A stretch of DNA of 29,850 nt from CAYLGY01 sp964383325 (GTDB lineage: Bacteria; Pseudomonadota; Alphaproteobacteria; Rhizobiales; Rhizobiaceae), in NCBI GenBank assembly GCA_964383325.1, contig CAYLGY010000027.1, positions 1 to 29,850 of the forward strand. The letters are read 5' to 3'. A program made the position numbers and the translations under genes. Below the pieces are notes generated by a model. The model was not told where the DNA came from and searched no databases. It saw only the letters and a list, made by a program, of their open reading frames with translations. Below are positions 7,785 through 15,548 of this stretch, piece after piece. Each line of letters begins with the position of its first letter. Position 1 is the stretch's first letter.

Positions 7785-8990
7785 TCAGTAACTGCGGGGC
7801 ATCTTCAATACGTGTTCACCGATGTAGGAGAGGATCAGGTTGGTGGAGATCGGTGCAATCTGGAAGATGCGCGTTTCCCGCCATTTCCTTTCGATATCGT
7901 ACTCGCGAGCAAAGCCGAACCCGCCATGCGTCTGCATCGCGGCTTCTGCTGCATGCCATGACGCTTCCGAAGCCAGAAGCTTGGCAAGATTGGCTTCCTC
8001 ACCGCACGGTTTTCCCGCCTCGAAGAGCGTGCTTGCGGCACGGTTCATCAGATCTGCGGCCCGAAACTCGGCATATGCTCGCGCGATCGGGAACTGCACG
8101 CCTTGATTGGCGCCAATCGGTCGCCCGAACACCTCCCGCTCCGTGGCGTAGGCGGCCGCCTTGGCGATGAAATAGCGTGCATCTCCCAGACATTCCGACG
8201 CGACCAGGATCCTTTCGGCATTCATCCCGTCGAGGATGTACTTGAAGCCCTTGTTCTCTTCGCCGATGAGTGTGTCGGCGGGAATCCGCAGATTGTCGAA
8301 GAAGACTTCCGATGTCTGGTGGTTGATCATCGTCTCCAGCTTGCGCAACTCCATGCCGTTGCCGCGCGCCTCGCGCATGTCGACGAGGAAGACAGACAGC
8401 CCGTCGCTGCGCCTTTCGATCTGCTCCAGTGGCTTTGTCCGTGCAAGCAACAGCATGAGGTCGGACTGAAATGCGCGGGACGTCCAGACCTTCTGGCCAT
8501 TGACGATATATTCATCGCCGTCGCGAACTGCGCGGGTCTTCAACTGCGTTGTGTTCGAACCCGTCGTCGGCTCCGTCACGCCGAAGGCCTGCAACCGAAG
8601 CTTGCCGGATGCGATCTCCGGTAGGTATCGGGCCTTCTGCGCCTCGCTCCCATGGCGCAGCAGCGTACCCATTATGTACATCTGCGCATGGCAGGCCCCG
8701 GCATTGCAACCGGAGGCATGAATTTCCTCCAGTATGACTGCGCCGGCGCGCAGCGGCAGTCCCGAACCGCCATATTCCTCCGGGATCAGGGAAGCAAGGA
8801 AGCCCGTTTCCGTCAGTTCCGCAACAAATTCTTCCGGATAGCCGTCCTCATCCTCGAGTTTGCGCCAGTAAGCTCCCGGATATTTCTCGCAGATTGCGCG
8901 GATCGCCTCGCGGATTTCCGGGTAGTCTTCTTCAATGTTCATATGTGTCGAAGAGAATGCGCCTTCGGACGCCTGCGCAGCTGCTGACAT
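7785..8990 (-). CDS. Acyl-CoA dehydrogenase
   Basis: FAD-dependent alpha,beta-dehydrogenation of an acyl-CoA. The N-terminal helical domain contains IPEEYGGSGLPLRAGAVILE. The FAD/substrate segment AFGVTEPTTGSNTTQLKT and VNGQKVWTSRA follow, then the C-terminal FAD contacts REVFGRPIGANQGVQF and MQTHGGFGFAREYDIERKWRETRI. Where many family members carry the catalytic glutamate (YEGT), this one reads IAPIS. A glutamate is present instead in helix G (GMNAERI, Glu259), the position used by isovaleryl-CoA and long-chain dehydrogenases. The length is 401 aa from the ATG at 8990. A TTG at 9008 is possible, but neither start has an ideal SD. It sits 27 bp after the HMG-CoA lyase gene in the operon. It is likely to act on a branched or unusual acyl-CoA. 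Confidence 0.92.
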   Translation of the reverse strand: MSAAAQASEGAFSSTHMNIEEDYPEIREAIRAICEKYPGAYWRKLEDEDGYPEEFVAELTETGFLASLIPEEYGGSGLPLRAGAVILEEIHASGCNAGACHAQMYIMGTLLRHGSEAQKARYLPEIASGKLRLQAFGVTEPTTGSNTTQLKTRAVRDGDEYIVNGQKVWTSRAFQSDLMLLLARTKPLEQIERRSDGLSVFLVDMREARGNGMELRKLETMINHQTSEVFFDNLRIPADTLIGEENKGFKYILDGMNAERILVASECLGDARYFIAKAAAYATEREVFGRPIGANQGVQFPIARAYAEFRAADLMNRAASTLFEAGKPCGEEANLAKLLASEASWHAAEAAMQTHGGFGFAREYDIERKWRETRIFQIAPISTNLILSYIGEHVLKMPRSY

Positions 8991-9017
8991 TTTGTCTCTG
9001 AACTCCAAATGCTTGGT

Positions 9018-9944
9018 TTACGCAAATTGTTGCTGGAAACCCTTTGGCAGGCCGGCGCGCGCCAGGGTTCCCTCGAAACGTTCGCCGGGCAGCCAGCCAA
9101 CGATCTTGCGACGCAAATCGAGAAGTGCCTTCAGGTCGATTCCCGTCCTGAAGCCCATGGATTCAAGCATGTAGACCGCGTCTTCCATGACGATGTTGCC
9201 GGTCGCACCCGGCGCGAAGGGACAACCGCCGAGCCCGCCCAGCGATGCATCGAAATGGATAATTCCAGCCTCAAGCGCCGCGCAGACATTGGCAAGGCCG
9301 GTTCCGCGCGTATCATGGAAATGCGCGCCGATCCGGATCTCCTTGCCGAGATCCTGCCGTAGCAGGGCGAACAGCCGGCCGACATCCACGGGATTTCCAT
9401 AGCCTACCGTGTCGGCAATGAGGAATTCCTCCGCGCCGAGCTCCAGCAGCTGAGCGGCGACCTTTCTCACCTCGTCATGGCTGACCGGGCCATCGATCGA
9501 GCAGCCAAAGCAGTTTGCCATTCCTGCCACGACGGTCGGTCTGGGCTCGTCCCTGGTCTTGATCTCTGCTGCAATCTTGCCGAATTCCTCGATTGCGGCG
9601 GCTCGGGTCCGGTTGAGATTGGAAAGATTATGGCCCTCGCTGACCGAGACGACGCAATTGATCCGGTTTACGCCAACCTCTGCCGCGTTCACAGCGCCGC
9701 GCAGATTGGGCACGAGCACGGCGACAGTCAGGCCGTCGATTCGCAACGCCTCTTCGGCCACGTACCTTGCATCGGCAAATTGAGGAAGCAGCTTGGGGGG
9801 GACGAAGGAAGTCACCTCGATTTCCCCGATGCCCGCCGCGACGGCATCCCGACACCACTCCACCTTCTGCTCGGCAGGCATGATGGTGGCCAGGCTTTGA
9901 AGGCCGTCACGGATGCCGACCTCGCGCATATACACGTTCTGCAT
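9018..9944 (-). CDS. Hydroxymethylglutaryl-CoA lyase
   Basis: Cleaves 3-hydroxy-3-methylglutaryl-CoA to acetyl-CoA and acetoacetate. The 308-aa TIM-barrel protein carries REVGIRDGLQ at its N-terminus (Arg12, Asp13), the metal ligands in AHFHD (His208, His210), the loop SLGGLGGCPFAPGATGN with Cys241, and Asn250. The spacings His-Cys of 33 and His-Asn of 42 equal those of the human enzyme as I remember it (His233, Cys266, Asn275), so the whole active site is conserved. The SFVPPKLLPQFAD segment is also typical. It begins three bases after the enoyl-CoA hydratase stop. Together with hydratase and dehydrogenase it resembles the lower part of leucine or 3-methylglutarate breakdown. A related lyase of altered specificity cannot be excluded. 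Confidence 0.93.
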   Translation of the reverse strand: MQNVYMREVGIRDGLQSLATIMPAEQKVEWCRDAVAAGIGEIEVTSFVPPKLLPQFADARYVAEEALRIDGLTVAVLVPNLRGAVNAAEVGVNRINCVVSVSEGHNLSNLNRTRAAAIEEFGKIAAEIKTRDEPRPTVVAGMANCFGCSIDGPVSHDEVRKVAAQLLELGAEEFLIADTVGYGNPVDVGRLFALLRQDLGKEIRIGAHFHDTRGTGLANVCAALEAGIIHFDASLGGLGGCPFAPGATGNIVMEDAVYMLESMGFRTGIDLKALLDLRRKIVGWLPGERFEGTLARAGLPKGFQQQFA

Positions 9945-9947
9945 GAG

Positions 9948-10745
9948 TCAACGTCCCTTGTAGACAGGCTTGCGCTTTTCGTTGAACGCCAGGATCCCCT
10001 CACGTCGGTCTTCGGTGCTGATCATGCGTTCATAGGCCTGGACTTCGAGGATCAGACCGGTGCTCAGATCGGTTTGAAGGCCATAATGGATCGACTTCTT
10101 GGCCTGACGGACCGAGATTGGCGCATTGCCCTGAATCCGCTCGGCAACAGCCAGGACAGCCGGCATCAGCTCGTCCTGCGGCACGACACGGTTGACCATT
10201 CCCCATTCCATGGCTTCTGTCGCGGAGAAGGGCTGGCCCGTCAGTATGAGTTCCTTGGCCCGTCTTTCGCCGACTGCGCGCGGCAGGTTCTGCGTTCCTC
10301 CGCCCCCGGGCATGATTCCGATTGTAACTTCGGTGAGCGCAAAACGAGCCGTTTCCACGGCGTAGATGAAGTCGCAAGCGAGCGCCAGCTCGCATCCACC
10401 CGCATAGGCGGCGCCATTTACCGCCGCGATGACAGGAACGGAGCAATCCATGACCGCGTAATAGGCCTCCTCGAAGATGGCATGCTGCAGGCGCCAGTCG
10501 TCGTCGCTCATGCCATTGCGCTGCTTGAGGTCCCCGCCGGCGCAGAACGCCTTGTCTCCAGCGCCCGTGATGATGATGCAGCGCAGGTCTCCCGGGGTGA
10601 ATTTCAGAGGCACGAAGATCTCGCGCAGCTCTTCTCCCATCCGCGTATTCAGCGCGTTCCTTACTTCCGGCCTGTTCAACCGGATCAACAGCACACCCTC
10701 CATGGGATAGCTGAGTTCGAGTGTCTCGTAGCCGTCCATCTTCAC
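9948..10745 (-). CDS. Enoyl-CoA hydratase/isomerase family protein
   Basis: A 265-aa crotonase. The oxyanion-hole segments are ITGAGDKAFCAGGDLKQ and AVNGAAYAGGCELALACD. Both glutamates used by true hydratases are present, Glu119 in GGCELALACD and Glu139 in ALTEVTIGIMPGGGG, so a hydratase rather than an isomerase or hydrolase is favoured. The GTG at 10745 is chosen because it has AAGGAG eight bases upstream and overlaps the CoA-transferase stop by 4 bp (GTGA). The ATG six bases later lacks such spacing. In context it may hydrate a 3-methylglutaconyl-CoA-like product for the HMG-CoA lyase next door. That specificity is inferred from neighbours only. Confidence 0.92.
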   Translation of the reverse strand: MKMDGYETLELSYPMEGVLLIRLNRPEVRNALNTRMGEELREIFVPLKFTPGDLRCIIITGAGDKAFCAGGDLKQRNGMSDDDWRLQHAIFEEAYYAVMDCSVPVIAAVNGAAYAGGCELALACDFIYAVETARFALTEVTIGIMPGGGGTQNLPRAVGERRAKELILTGQPFSATEAMEWGMVNRVVPQDELMPAVLAVAERIQGNAPISVRQAKKSIHYGLQTDLSTGLILEVQAYERMISTEDRREGILAFNEKRKPVYKGR

Positions 10746-11908
10746 GCCTGGTACTCCTTCTTCAAGATCAGCTCCGTCGCATTGCCAAGCTCGGGAGGCG
10801 CGCTGCGGAATTCAGGGCGGGTCCCCTTGAATCGAAGCGGCAGCGCCATGAGCTCCATCGGCGAGTCCGGAACAGCCGCCAGCATGCCGAGCGCGACGGT
10901 GTGCGGATGTTCGAGCACCCTGCTGATGGACTGCAGTGGCGCGTGTGGCACGCCCGCCTTCTCGAATCGTTCTGTCCACTCCTGCAGGTCGGCCTCTTGC
11001 ACGATCGCGGCGATCAGTTCATTGAGGACTTCGCGATTCGTCACCCGGTCGGCATTCGTTCGAAAGCGTGGGTCAGCAATCCATTCCGGGCGACCGATTT
11101 CCCCGCATAAAAGCGAGAACAGCTTGTCATTGCCTGCCGCAATGATGAGATACTCGCCATCCCGGGCGCGATAGGCCTTGTACGGGGCGATCATCGCCGC
11201 CTCCGAACCCGTACGTATGGGCTCCATGCCCGCCTTTGCCATCGCTGCGGGCACGGTCATCCATGCAAGCGCCGTCTCGAACAGGGAAGTATCGATGATC
11301 GTCCCCTTGCCGGTCAGCGATCTTTCGTACAGGGCGGCGAGAATGCCGATCACGCACCACATGCCCGTGCCGATATCGACGATGGAAGGGCCGATACGCA
11401 CCGGCTCACGACCCGGTTCGCCAGTAATGTTCATCAGACCTGCAAAAGCCTGCATCAACGGATCATAGCCGGCGCGATCGCTGAGGGGCCCACCCGCTCC
11501 GAATGCTCCGAGGTTGCAATAGATGAGCCGCGGCGCGGCCTCTGTCAGCCGGCTGCAGAGTCCAAAGCGCTCGACAAGGCCCGGCCGCAAGCTCTGCAAC
11601 ACCACATCCGCCTCCTCGACGATGAAACGGCGCAGGCACTCGCGCTCCCGTTCCACGGTCAGATCCACTACAGCCGACAGCTTGTTCCGGTTGAGGCTCT
11701 GGAAAGTCGCCGATGATCCGTGCCAGAAGGGAGGCCCCCAGGCACGGGCATCATCGCCCGTCTTCGGCCTTTCAACCTTGATGACGCGCGCACCGAGATC
11801 GCCGAGCACCTGGGTCGCAAAGGGCCCCGCAACGCTGGTTCCCAATTCCACGACCGTGATGCCGGTGAGTGGCTGCGCCTTTGTCTGACCGAAATCCAAT
11901 CTTGTCAC
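10742..11908 (-). CDS. CaiB/BaiF family (class III) CoA-transferase
   Basis: Transfers CoA between acids, usually from succinyl-CoA or another acyl-CoA to the free substrate. The N-terminus LTGITVVELGTSVAGPFATQVLGDLGARVIKVERP is the family signature. The catalytic aspartate is probably Asp178 in GPSIVDIGTGMW, where the covalent aspartyl-CoA intermediate forms. Also visible are LNRNKLSAVVDL and the C-terminal GVPHAPLQSISRVLEHPH segment. The start is GTG 11908, preceded by AGGAGAG with good spacing; this gives 388 aa. It is the first gene of the CoA-pathway block, separated from dctM by about 170 bp holding its own promoter and operator candidates. Human SUGCT, a family member, accepts HMG and glutarate, which fits the neighbouring HMG-CoA lyase. 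Confidence 0.93.
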   Translation of the reverse strand: MTRLDFGQTKAQPLTGITVVELGTSVAGPFATQVLGDLGARVIKVERPKTGDDARAWGPPFWHGSSATFQSLNRNKLSAVVDLTVERERECLRRFIVEEADVVLQSLRPGLVERFGLCSRLTEAAPRLIYCNLGAFGAGGPLSDRAGYDPLMQAFAGLMNITGEPGREPVRIGPSIVDIGTGMWCVIGILAALYERSLTGKGTIIDTSLFETALAWMTVPAAMAKAGMEPIRTGSEAAMIAPYKAYRARDGEYLIIAAGNDKLFSLLCGEIGRPEWIADPRFRTNADRVTNREVLNELIAAIVQEADLQEWTERFEKAGVPHAPLQSISRVLEHPHTVALGMLAAVPDSPMELMALPLRFKGTRPEFRSAPPELGNATELILKKEYQA

Positions 11909-12003
11909 GCAACCTCTCCTCTGAAACTTCCAGCCTGGGAGCAGCGCGCCCTCCTGCTGCCCGAGTCTTCTCGCCGATCGTCCCGCTGCGAGAAAGGATC
12001 GCA

Positions 12004-12017
12004 AGAAAACGTTTTCT
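12004..12017. promoter_or_regulatory. Candidate LacI-family operator upstream of the CoA-transferase gene
   Basis: The 14-bp sequence AGAAAACGTTTTCT is a perfect palindrome with a central CG, as expected for LacI/CcpA-type repressors. It abuts a possible -10 box and lies about 95 bp upstream of the CoA-transferase start. The same core recurs before dctP and hyuA. Confidence 0.6.
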
Positions 12018-12045
12018 CAGTAGCGCAGGACAAAGTGACCGTCAA
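12017..12045 (-). promoter_or_regulatory. Candidate sigma-70 promoter for the CoA-pathway genes
   Basis: On the minus strand TTGACG (12045-12040) is followed after 17 bases by TACTGA (12022-12017). The -35 box matches five of six consensus bases; the -10 box is poor. The predicted start would fall inside the palindrome at 12004-12017. An internal promoter would let the enzyme genes be transcribed apart from the TRAP genes. Confidence 0.35.
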
Positions 12046-12080
12046 TCCTCGCGCGTCGGAACCAGCAATGCGTGCGAGCG

Positions 12081-13391
12081 TCACTTGATCATCATGTCCG
12101 GCAGATAGGTGGCCAGCGATGGGACGAAGTAGAGTATTGCCGCACAGAGCAGGCTGACGATCCAGAACGGAGCCAGTCCCGCGCAGATCTCTCCGAGCCC
12201 TGAGCCAGGGATCGATGCCTTGACGACAAAGAGATTCAAGCCCACCGGCGGGGTGACAGACGCAATTTCCATCATCAAGATAAGAATCACACCAAACCAG
12301 ATCGGACTCCAGCCAACCTCGATTACCAATGGCAATACAAGTGGCACGGTCAGGGCAAGAATGCTGGTGGCTTCGAGAAACATGCCGAGCAGCAGATAGA
12401 TACCAATCAACATCAGAAACAGCATGGCCGGCGTCAGATTCAGATCCGTTATGCTGGTGGATATCGTAGATCCGAGACCATTGAGCGCGATAAAATTACT
12501 GAAGATCAGGGAACCGATGACGATCAGGAAGATTGCCGCCGAAATTGAAACTGCGTCGACGGCCGCAAGGTAGAATTTATGCAAGGTGATCTGACGTCGC
12601 ACCACGGCCATGAGAAAAACCAGCACCAGCCCCACTGCCGCCGATTCCGTGGGCGTAAAAATCCCGAACAGAATTCCTAGAATCACCAGAATGACGACAG
12701 ACAGGAAGGGAAGAACCTTAAGAAGGCTCGAGAACCTTTCGTTCCAGCTGAACTTCGGGCCGCGAGGGCCCAGTTCCGGCGTACGGATACAGCGGACGAG
12801 GATCATCAACATGTAGAGCCCGGTCAGAAGCAAGCCGGGAAGCAAGCCCGCAAGAAGCATCTTGCCGATGGATTGCTCGGCAAAGGTGGCGTAGAGCACC
12901 ATGGTGATGCTTGGGGGTATCATGATCGCCAGCGTTCCGCCCATCGCAACCGAGCCGAAGGACAATCGGTCGCTATAGTTGAAACGGCGCAATTCCGGCA
13001 TTGCGATCTTGGCCATGGCCGCCGAAACTGCCATGCTGGATCCCGTAATTGCGGATAAGCCCGCCGAGGAACCGATCGTGGAGATTGCCACTCCACCCGG
13101 CAATCGGCCGAACCACCGATAGAAAGCAGTAAACAATTCGGCTGTAATTCCACTTTGCCCCGCAATGGTTCCCATGGCGATGAACAGTGGAATGACCATA
13201 AGCGTATAGGCCGTACCGACATCCATGCTCTGGATCAGCGGCAGTCCGATGGCCGCCGACCAGTTCCCAAGAAAGGCAACGGAACCCAACATGCCGGCCA
13301 AGGCAAGTGTAACACCAATATTTACGCCTAGAACCAGCAAAGGGAGTATTACTGCAAGCGCAACAAGGTTAGAAAAAGTCATCGGATCCAT
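12081..13391 (-). CDS. dctM: TRAP transporter large permease subunit (DctM)
   Basis: The 436-aa, roughly 12-helix membrane subunit that performs sodium-coupled solute translocation in tripartite ATP-independent periplasmic transporters. Typical segments are LPLLVLGVNIGVTLALAGM near the start, YTLMVIPLFIAMGTIAGQSG, PGGVAISTIGSSAGLSAITGSS, and FGSVAMGGTLAIMIPPSITMVLYA. The C-terminal copy reads EIASVTPPVGLNLFVVKA. The start ATG has AGGAA close upstream, overlapping the dctQ stop 10 bp away. The gene uses more A+T than its neighbours. It should act with DctQ and DctP encoded just upstream on the same strand. Confidence 0.95.
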   Translation of the reverse strand: MDPMTFSNLVALAVILPLLVLGVNIGVTLALAGMLGSVAFLGNWSAAIGLPLIQSMDVGTAYTLMVIPLFIAMGTIAGQSGITAELFTAFYRWFGRLPGGVAISTIGSSAGLSAITGSSMAVSAAMAKIAMPELRRFNYSDRLSFGSVAMGGTLAIMIPPSITMVLYATFAEQSIGKMLLAGLLPGLLLTGLYMLMILVRCIRTPELGPRGPKFSWNERFSSLLKVLPFLSVVILVILGILFGIFTPTESAAVGLVLVFLMAVVRRQITLHKFYLAAVDAVSISAAIFLIVIGSLIFSNFIALNGLGSTISTSITDLNLTPAMLFLMLIGIYLLLGMFLEATSILALTVPLVLPLVIEVGWSPIWFGVILILMMEIASVTPPVGLNLFVVKASIPGSGLGEICAGLAPFWIVSLLCAAILYFVPSLATYLPDMMIK

Positions 13392-13401
13392 TGTATGCTT
13401 C

Positions 13402-13935
13402 CTAACCCCCGGATACGCTGCTCTTGCGACGGATAATAAAAAAAACAGATGTAAGGAATTTTACCAGCAACGCAACGCACATCAGCAGACTGCCGATAAA
13501 GATGATTGTGAACGGAACATACAAGGGGATTCTTAGCATTCCGCCACTACTGAACGAGAACTCATAGGACTCAATTGCATCTACCCCACTTGTATAAAGA
13601 ATGATGGAAAATACGATCAAACCACAAATTGCATCGATGCAGTCCAGAAACGCCTTCATTCCCTTTCTGGCGAGGTTTGGGATAATATCTATCGTTATGT
13701 GCTGACGATTCAGCTCGACAAATCCAAACGCAAAGAAGATTGTGGCTAGCAGGATTAGGCCACTAATCTCATAGACACCGACCAAAGGGCGACCAGAAAA
13801 GTATCGATAAATCACGTCGATGACGACCATTACCGAAAGACTCAACAGCAATACGCCGCAAAGGCCGATAAAGGCGCGGTTCACCGCGCTATGAAATCTC
13901 AACACGCGGCTCGACTGTCCAGCAGCTTGGGTCAT
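13402..13935 (-). CDS. dctQ: TRAP transporter small permease subunit (DctQ)
   Basis: A small membrane protein with four hydrophobic helices, including FIGLCGVLLLSLSVMVVIDVIYRYF, ISGLILLATIFFAFGFVELNRQHITIDII, LIVFSIILYTSGV and VPFTIIFIGSLLMCVALLVKFL. The VIYRYFSGRPLVGVYE motif is characteristic of DctQ. ATG 13935, with AAGGCAGG upstream, gives 177 aa. An upstream TTG at 13992 lacks a ribosome site. Part of the gene is strikingly A+T-rich: 13561-13620 has 22 G+C of 60. It follows dctP after a gap containing a strong hairpin and precedes dctM by 10 bp. Confidence 0.93.
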   Translation of the reverse strand: MTQAAGQSSRVLRFHSAVNRAFIGLCGVLLLSLSVMVVIDVIYRYFSGRPLVGVYEISGLILLATIFFAFGFVELNRQHITIDIIPNLARKGMKAFLDCIDAICGLIVFSIILYTSGVDAIESYEFSFSSGGMLRIPLYVPFTIIFIGSLLMCVALLVKFLTSVFFIIRRKSSVSGG

Positions 13936-13995
13936 GTAACCTGCCTTGAAGAGCGAGTTCAGCCTCAGCAAAGAATTGCTGCATGGCGTCAAGAG

Positions 13996-14019
13996 GCGGC
14001 AGCCATCGCTGGCTGCCGC
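13996..14019 (-). promoter_or_regulatory. Intercistronic hairpin between dctP and dctQ
   Basis: A perfect 10-bp inverted repeat (gcggcagcca / tggctgccgc) with a 4-base loop lies between the dctP stop and the dctQ start. No T-run follows it on the minus strand, so it is not a classical terminator. It probably stabilises the dctP message or partly attenuates read-through, so that the binding protein is made in excess over the permease. Confidence 0.7.
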
Positions 14020-14043
14020 AACTTGTCTTCCTAACCAGAAGGT

Positions 14044-15138
14044 CTATGGCTTCCATTCACCGGAAACGTATTGGTCAGCCAGCTCGCGGTAGCGCGCTGC
14101 GATCGCAGTGCCCGGAAGCCCCTTGCTATCCAGTTCCTGCGCAGCCTCGTCAAAAAGATTGAGCTTCGCACCCAGGGTCTGGATATCTTCTTCGGTCAGA
14201 TGACTGACGGAGACGCCGTTGTCGATCAGATTTTGCAGCGCATCTCCCGCCGCACCCTCCATGAGTTCGGCGATATAGTCGAACATGCCCTTTCCGACCT
14301 CGGCCATGATCGCCTGGTCTTCAGGAGAAATCCGGCTCAGACTGTTTTCATTGCAGATATATACAACCGATGGGCCGATCAGCGAGGTGCCGTCCTTGGG
14401 TCCGGTGATCAACAGATGCTTGGCGATCTCGTACAGCTGCATGGAGGAGGCAGCCGGAATGTCGGTCATGGCACCGTCCAGCAACCCGGTCTGCATGCTG
14501 GTATACATCTCACCGAATGCCACGGAGACCGGCACGGCGCCCATTGCCGTCTGAAACTTCGGCAGGACCTGGCCGAAACCGCGCAATTTCTGCCCATCGA
14601 GGTCGGCAAGCGTGGAAACCGGCTTCGTGCTGATGATCGCATAGGGCGTCGTCGGCGCCCAGAGCATGTCGCGCACGCCAATTCGCGTATATTCGGCACG
14701 AAGCTCCTCGAACTCTTCCGAGAGCCGCGTTGCAATCGCGGTGACGCCCTTGATGTCGAGCTTGTTGCCCAGCTCCATATCCATGGAGCCCATGATCGAG
14801 GTCGTGATCGGGAGGGCACCCGGATTGTAGGACGTAACAAGCGCGCCGCAATCGGCAACGCCTCTACGCACGCCATCCAGCGTGGCCTCACCGCTAAGTA
14901 GTGCGCCGCCATGAACCTGACGGAACGTCACGCGTCCTTCGGTGGCTTCCTCGATCCGCTTGATCCATTCGGTTGCCATCACGCCGGTCTGAACATGCTC
15001 TGCCGGCCAACCGGTGGAATAGATCAGCTGGACGCTCTCCGCCGCCGCAGGCGTAGCAATTGTCGCTCCCAGCAGCACGGTTCCGGCAAGAAAATTCAAC
15101 GAGATCGACGACTTAAGACGTCCAGAGTCTGAATTCAT
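14044..15138 (-). CDS. dctP: TRAP transporter periplasmic solute-binding protein (DctP)
   Basis: A 364-aa periplasmic receptor that delivers a substrate, usually a carboxylate, to DctQM. A signal peptide with hydrophobic core LAGTVLLGATIATPAAA ends at AAA|ES near residue 33. The mature protein starts VQLIYSTGWPAEHVQTGVMATEW. The ligand-binding region holds DGQKLRGFGQVLPKFQTAMGAVPVSV, in which Arg186 corresponds to the arginine that salt-bridges the ligand carboxylate in most family members. FGEMYTSMQTGLLDGAMTD follows, as expected. The start ATG has an excellent ribosome site. It is the first gene of the minus-strand operon and has its own promoter and operator candidates. The ligand is unknown, but the conserved arginine favours an organic acid. 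Confidence 0.95.
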   Translation of the reverse strand: MNSDSGRLKSSISLNFLAGTVLLGATIATPAAAESVQLIYSTGWPAEHVQTGVMATEWIKRIEEATEGRVTFRQVHGGALLSGEATLDGVRRGVADCGALVTSYNPGALPITTSIMGSMDMELGNKLDIKGVTAIATRLSEEFEELRAEYTRIGVRDMLWAPTTPYAIISTKPVSTLADLDGQKLRGFGQVLPKFQTAMGAVPVSVAFGEMYTSMQTGLLDGAMTDIPAASSMQLYEIAKHLLITGPKDGTSLIGPSVVYICNENSLSRISPEDQAIMAEVGKGMFDYIAELMEGAAGDALQNLIDNGVSVSHLTEEDIQTLGAKLNLFDEAAQELDSKGLPGTAIAARYRELADQYVSGEWKP

Positions 15139-15143
15139 GGTGC

Positions 15144-15152
15144 ATCACCTCC
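15144..15152 (-). promoter_or_regulatory. Very strong ribosome-binding site of dctP
   Basis: The minus-strand sequence GGAGGTGAT matches the anti-Shine-Dalgarno tail over nine bases and places GGAGG nine bases before the ATG. It fixes the dctP start and fits high expression of the binding protein. Confidence 0.85.
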
Positions 15153-15154
15153 CT

Positions 15155-15168
15155 TGTAAACGTTTTAC
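15155..15168. promoter_or_regulatory. Candidate LacI-family operator at the dctP promoter
   Basis: TGTAAACGTTTTAC contains a perfect AAACGTTT core and a left TG half-site. It begins about 9 bases downstream of the predicted dctP -10 box, so a bound repressor would block initiation. Confidence 0.55.
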
Positions 15169-15177
15169 CGTTAGAAA

Positions 15178-15206
15178 GTTTTACCACCTTGCGCCCGTGG
15201 CCTCAA
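15178..15206 (-). promoter_or_regulatory. Candidate sigma-70 promoter of dctP
   Basis: Minus strand: TTGAGG (15206-15201), a 17-base spacer, and TAAAAC (15183-15178). Each box matches four of six consensus bases. The predicted start near 15171 would leave a 5' leader of about 33 bases containing the operator and ribosome site. Confidence 0.45.
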
Positions 15207-15414
15207 GAAGAAATTTTGCCGTGAGCCGCACCAGGCTCTGACCAACAGATCCGAGCATCAGCAGAATTCGCCCCCGCAGGCCCATAACCCATTGAATCGA
15301 ATTACTTAAATTCTTTGAACACCGGCCTGCCCTCTTCCCGGGAGCCCGCAAGAATCCGTCGTTGGGCTCATAATCCCCCTGTGGGACGCTTGCACCGCCA
15401 CCATCGCGATGAGA

Positions 15415-15443
15415 TTGGCACTTGCGTTCGGAGCTCAAATACG
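15415..15443 (+). promoter_or_regulatory. Candidate sigma-70 promoter of hyuA
   Basis: TTGGCA (15415-15420, five of six), 17-base spacer, AATACG (15438-15443, three of six). The operator candidate starts two bases after the -10 box. The leader to the hyuA ATG would be about 100 bases. Confidence 0.35.
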
Positions 15444-15445
15444 CC

Positions 15446-15459
15446 AAAAAACGTTTTCT
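15446..15459. promoter_or_regulatory. Candidate LacI-family operator at the hyuA promoter
   Basis: AAAAAACGTTTTCT contains the perfect 10-bp palindrome AAAACGTTTT and shares its right half with the site at 12004-12017. It would overlap the hyuA transcription start. Confidence 0.55.
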
Positions 15460-15548
15460 CGGTCGGAGTTCTCTCCAGATACGGGGGCAAAGCGCATCGA
15501 GCGGCCACCTAGCCGGTGAAGGTCAACATACAGGGTGAGGTTGAATAA

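Larger units (their letters stand above)
15139..15548. other. Divergent control region between dctP and hyuA
   Basis: A 410-bp non-coding stretch. It holds the dctP and hyuA promoter and operator candidates at its two sides. The middle, about 15207-15414, shows nothing I can name. An open frame at 15181-15447 on the minus strand has no ribosome site, overlaps both promoters and resembles no family, so I treat the region as regulatory only. Confidence 0.7.

Noticed and set aside
15181..15447. 88-codon minus-strand open frame between dctP and hyuA
   Set aside because: It overlaps both promoter and operator candidates, has no ribosome site, and its product is low-complexity basic sequence unlike any family.
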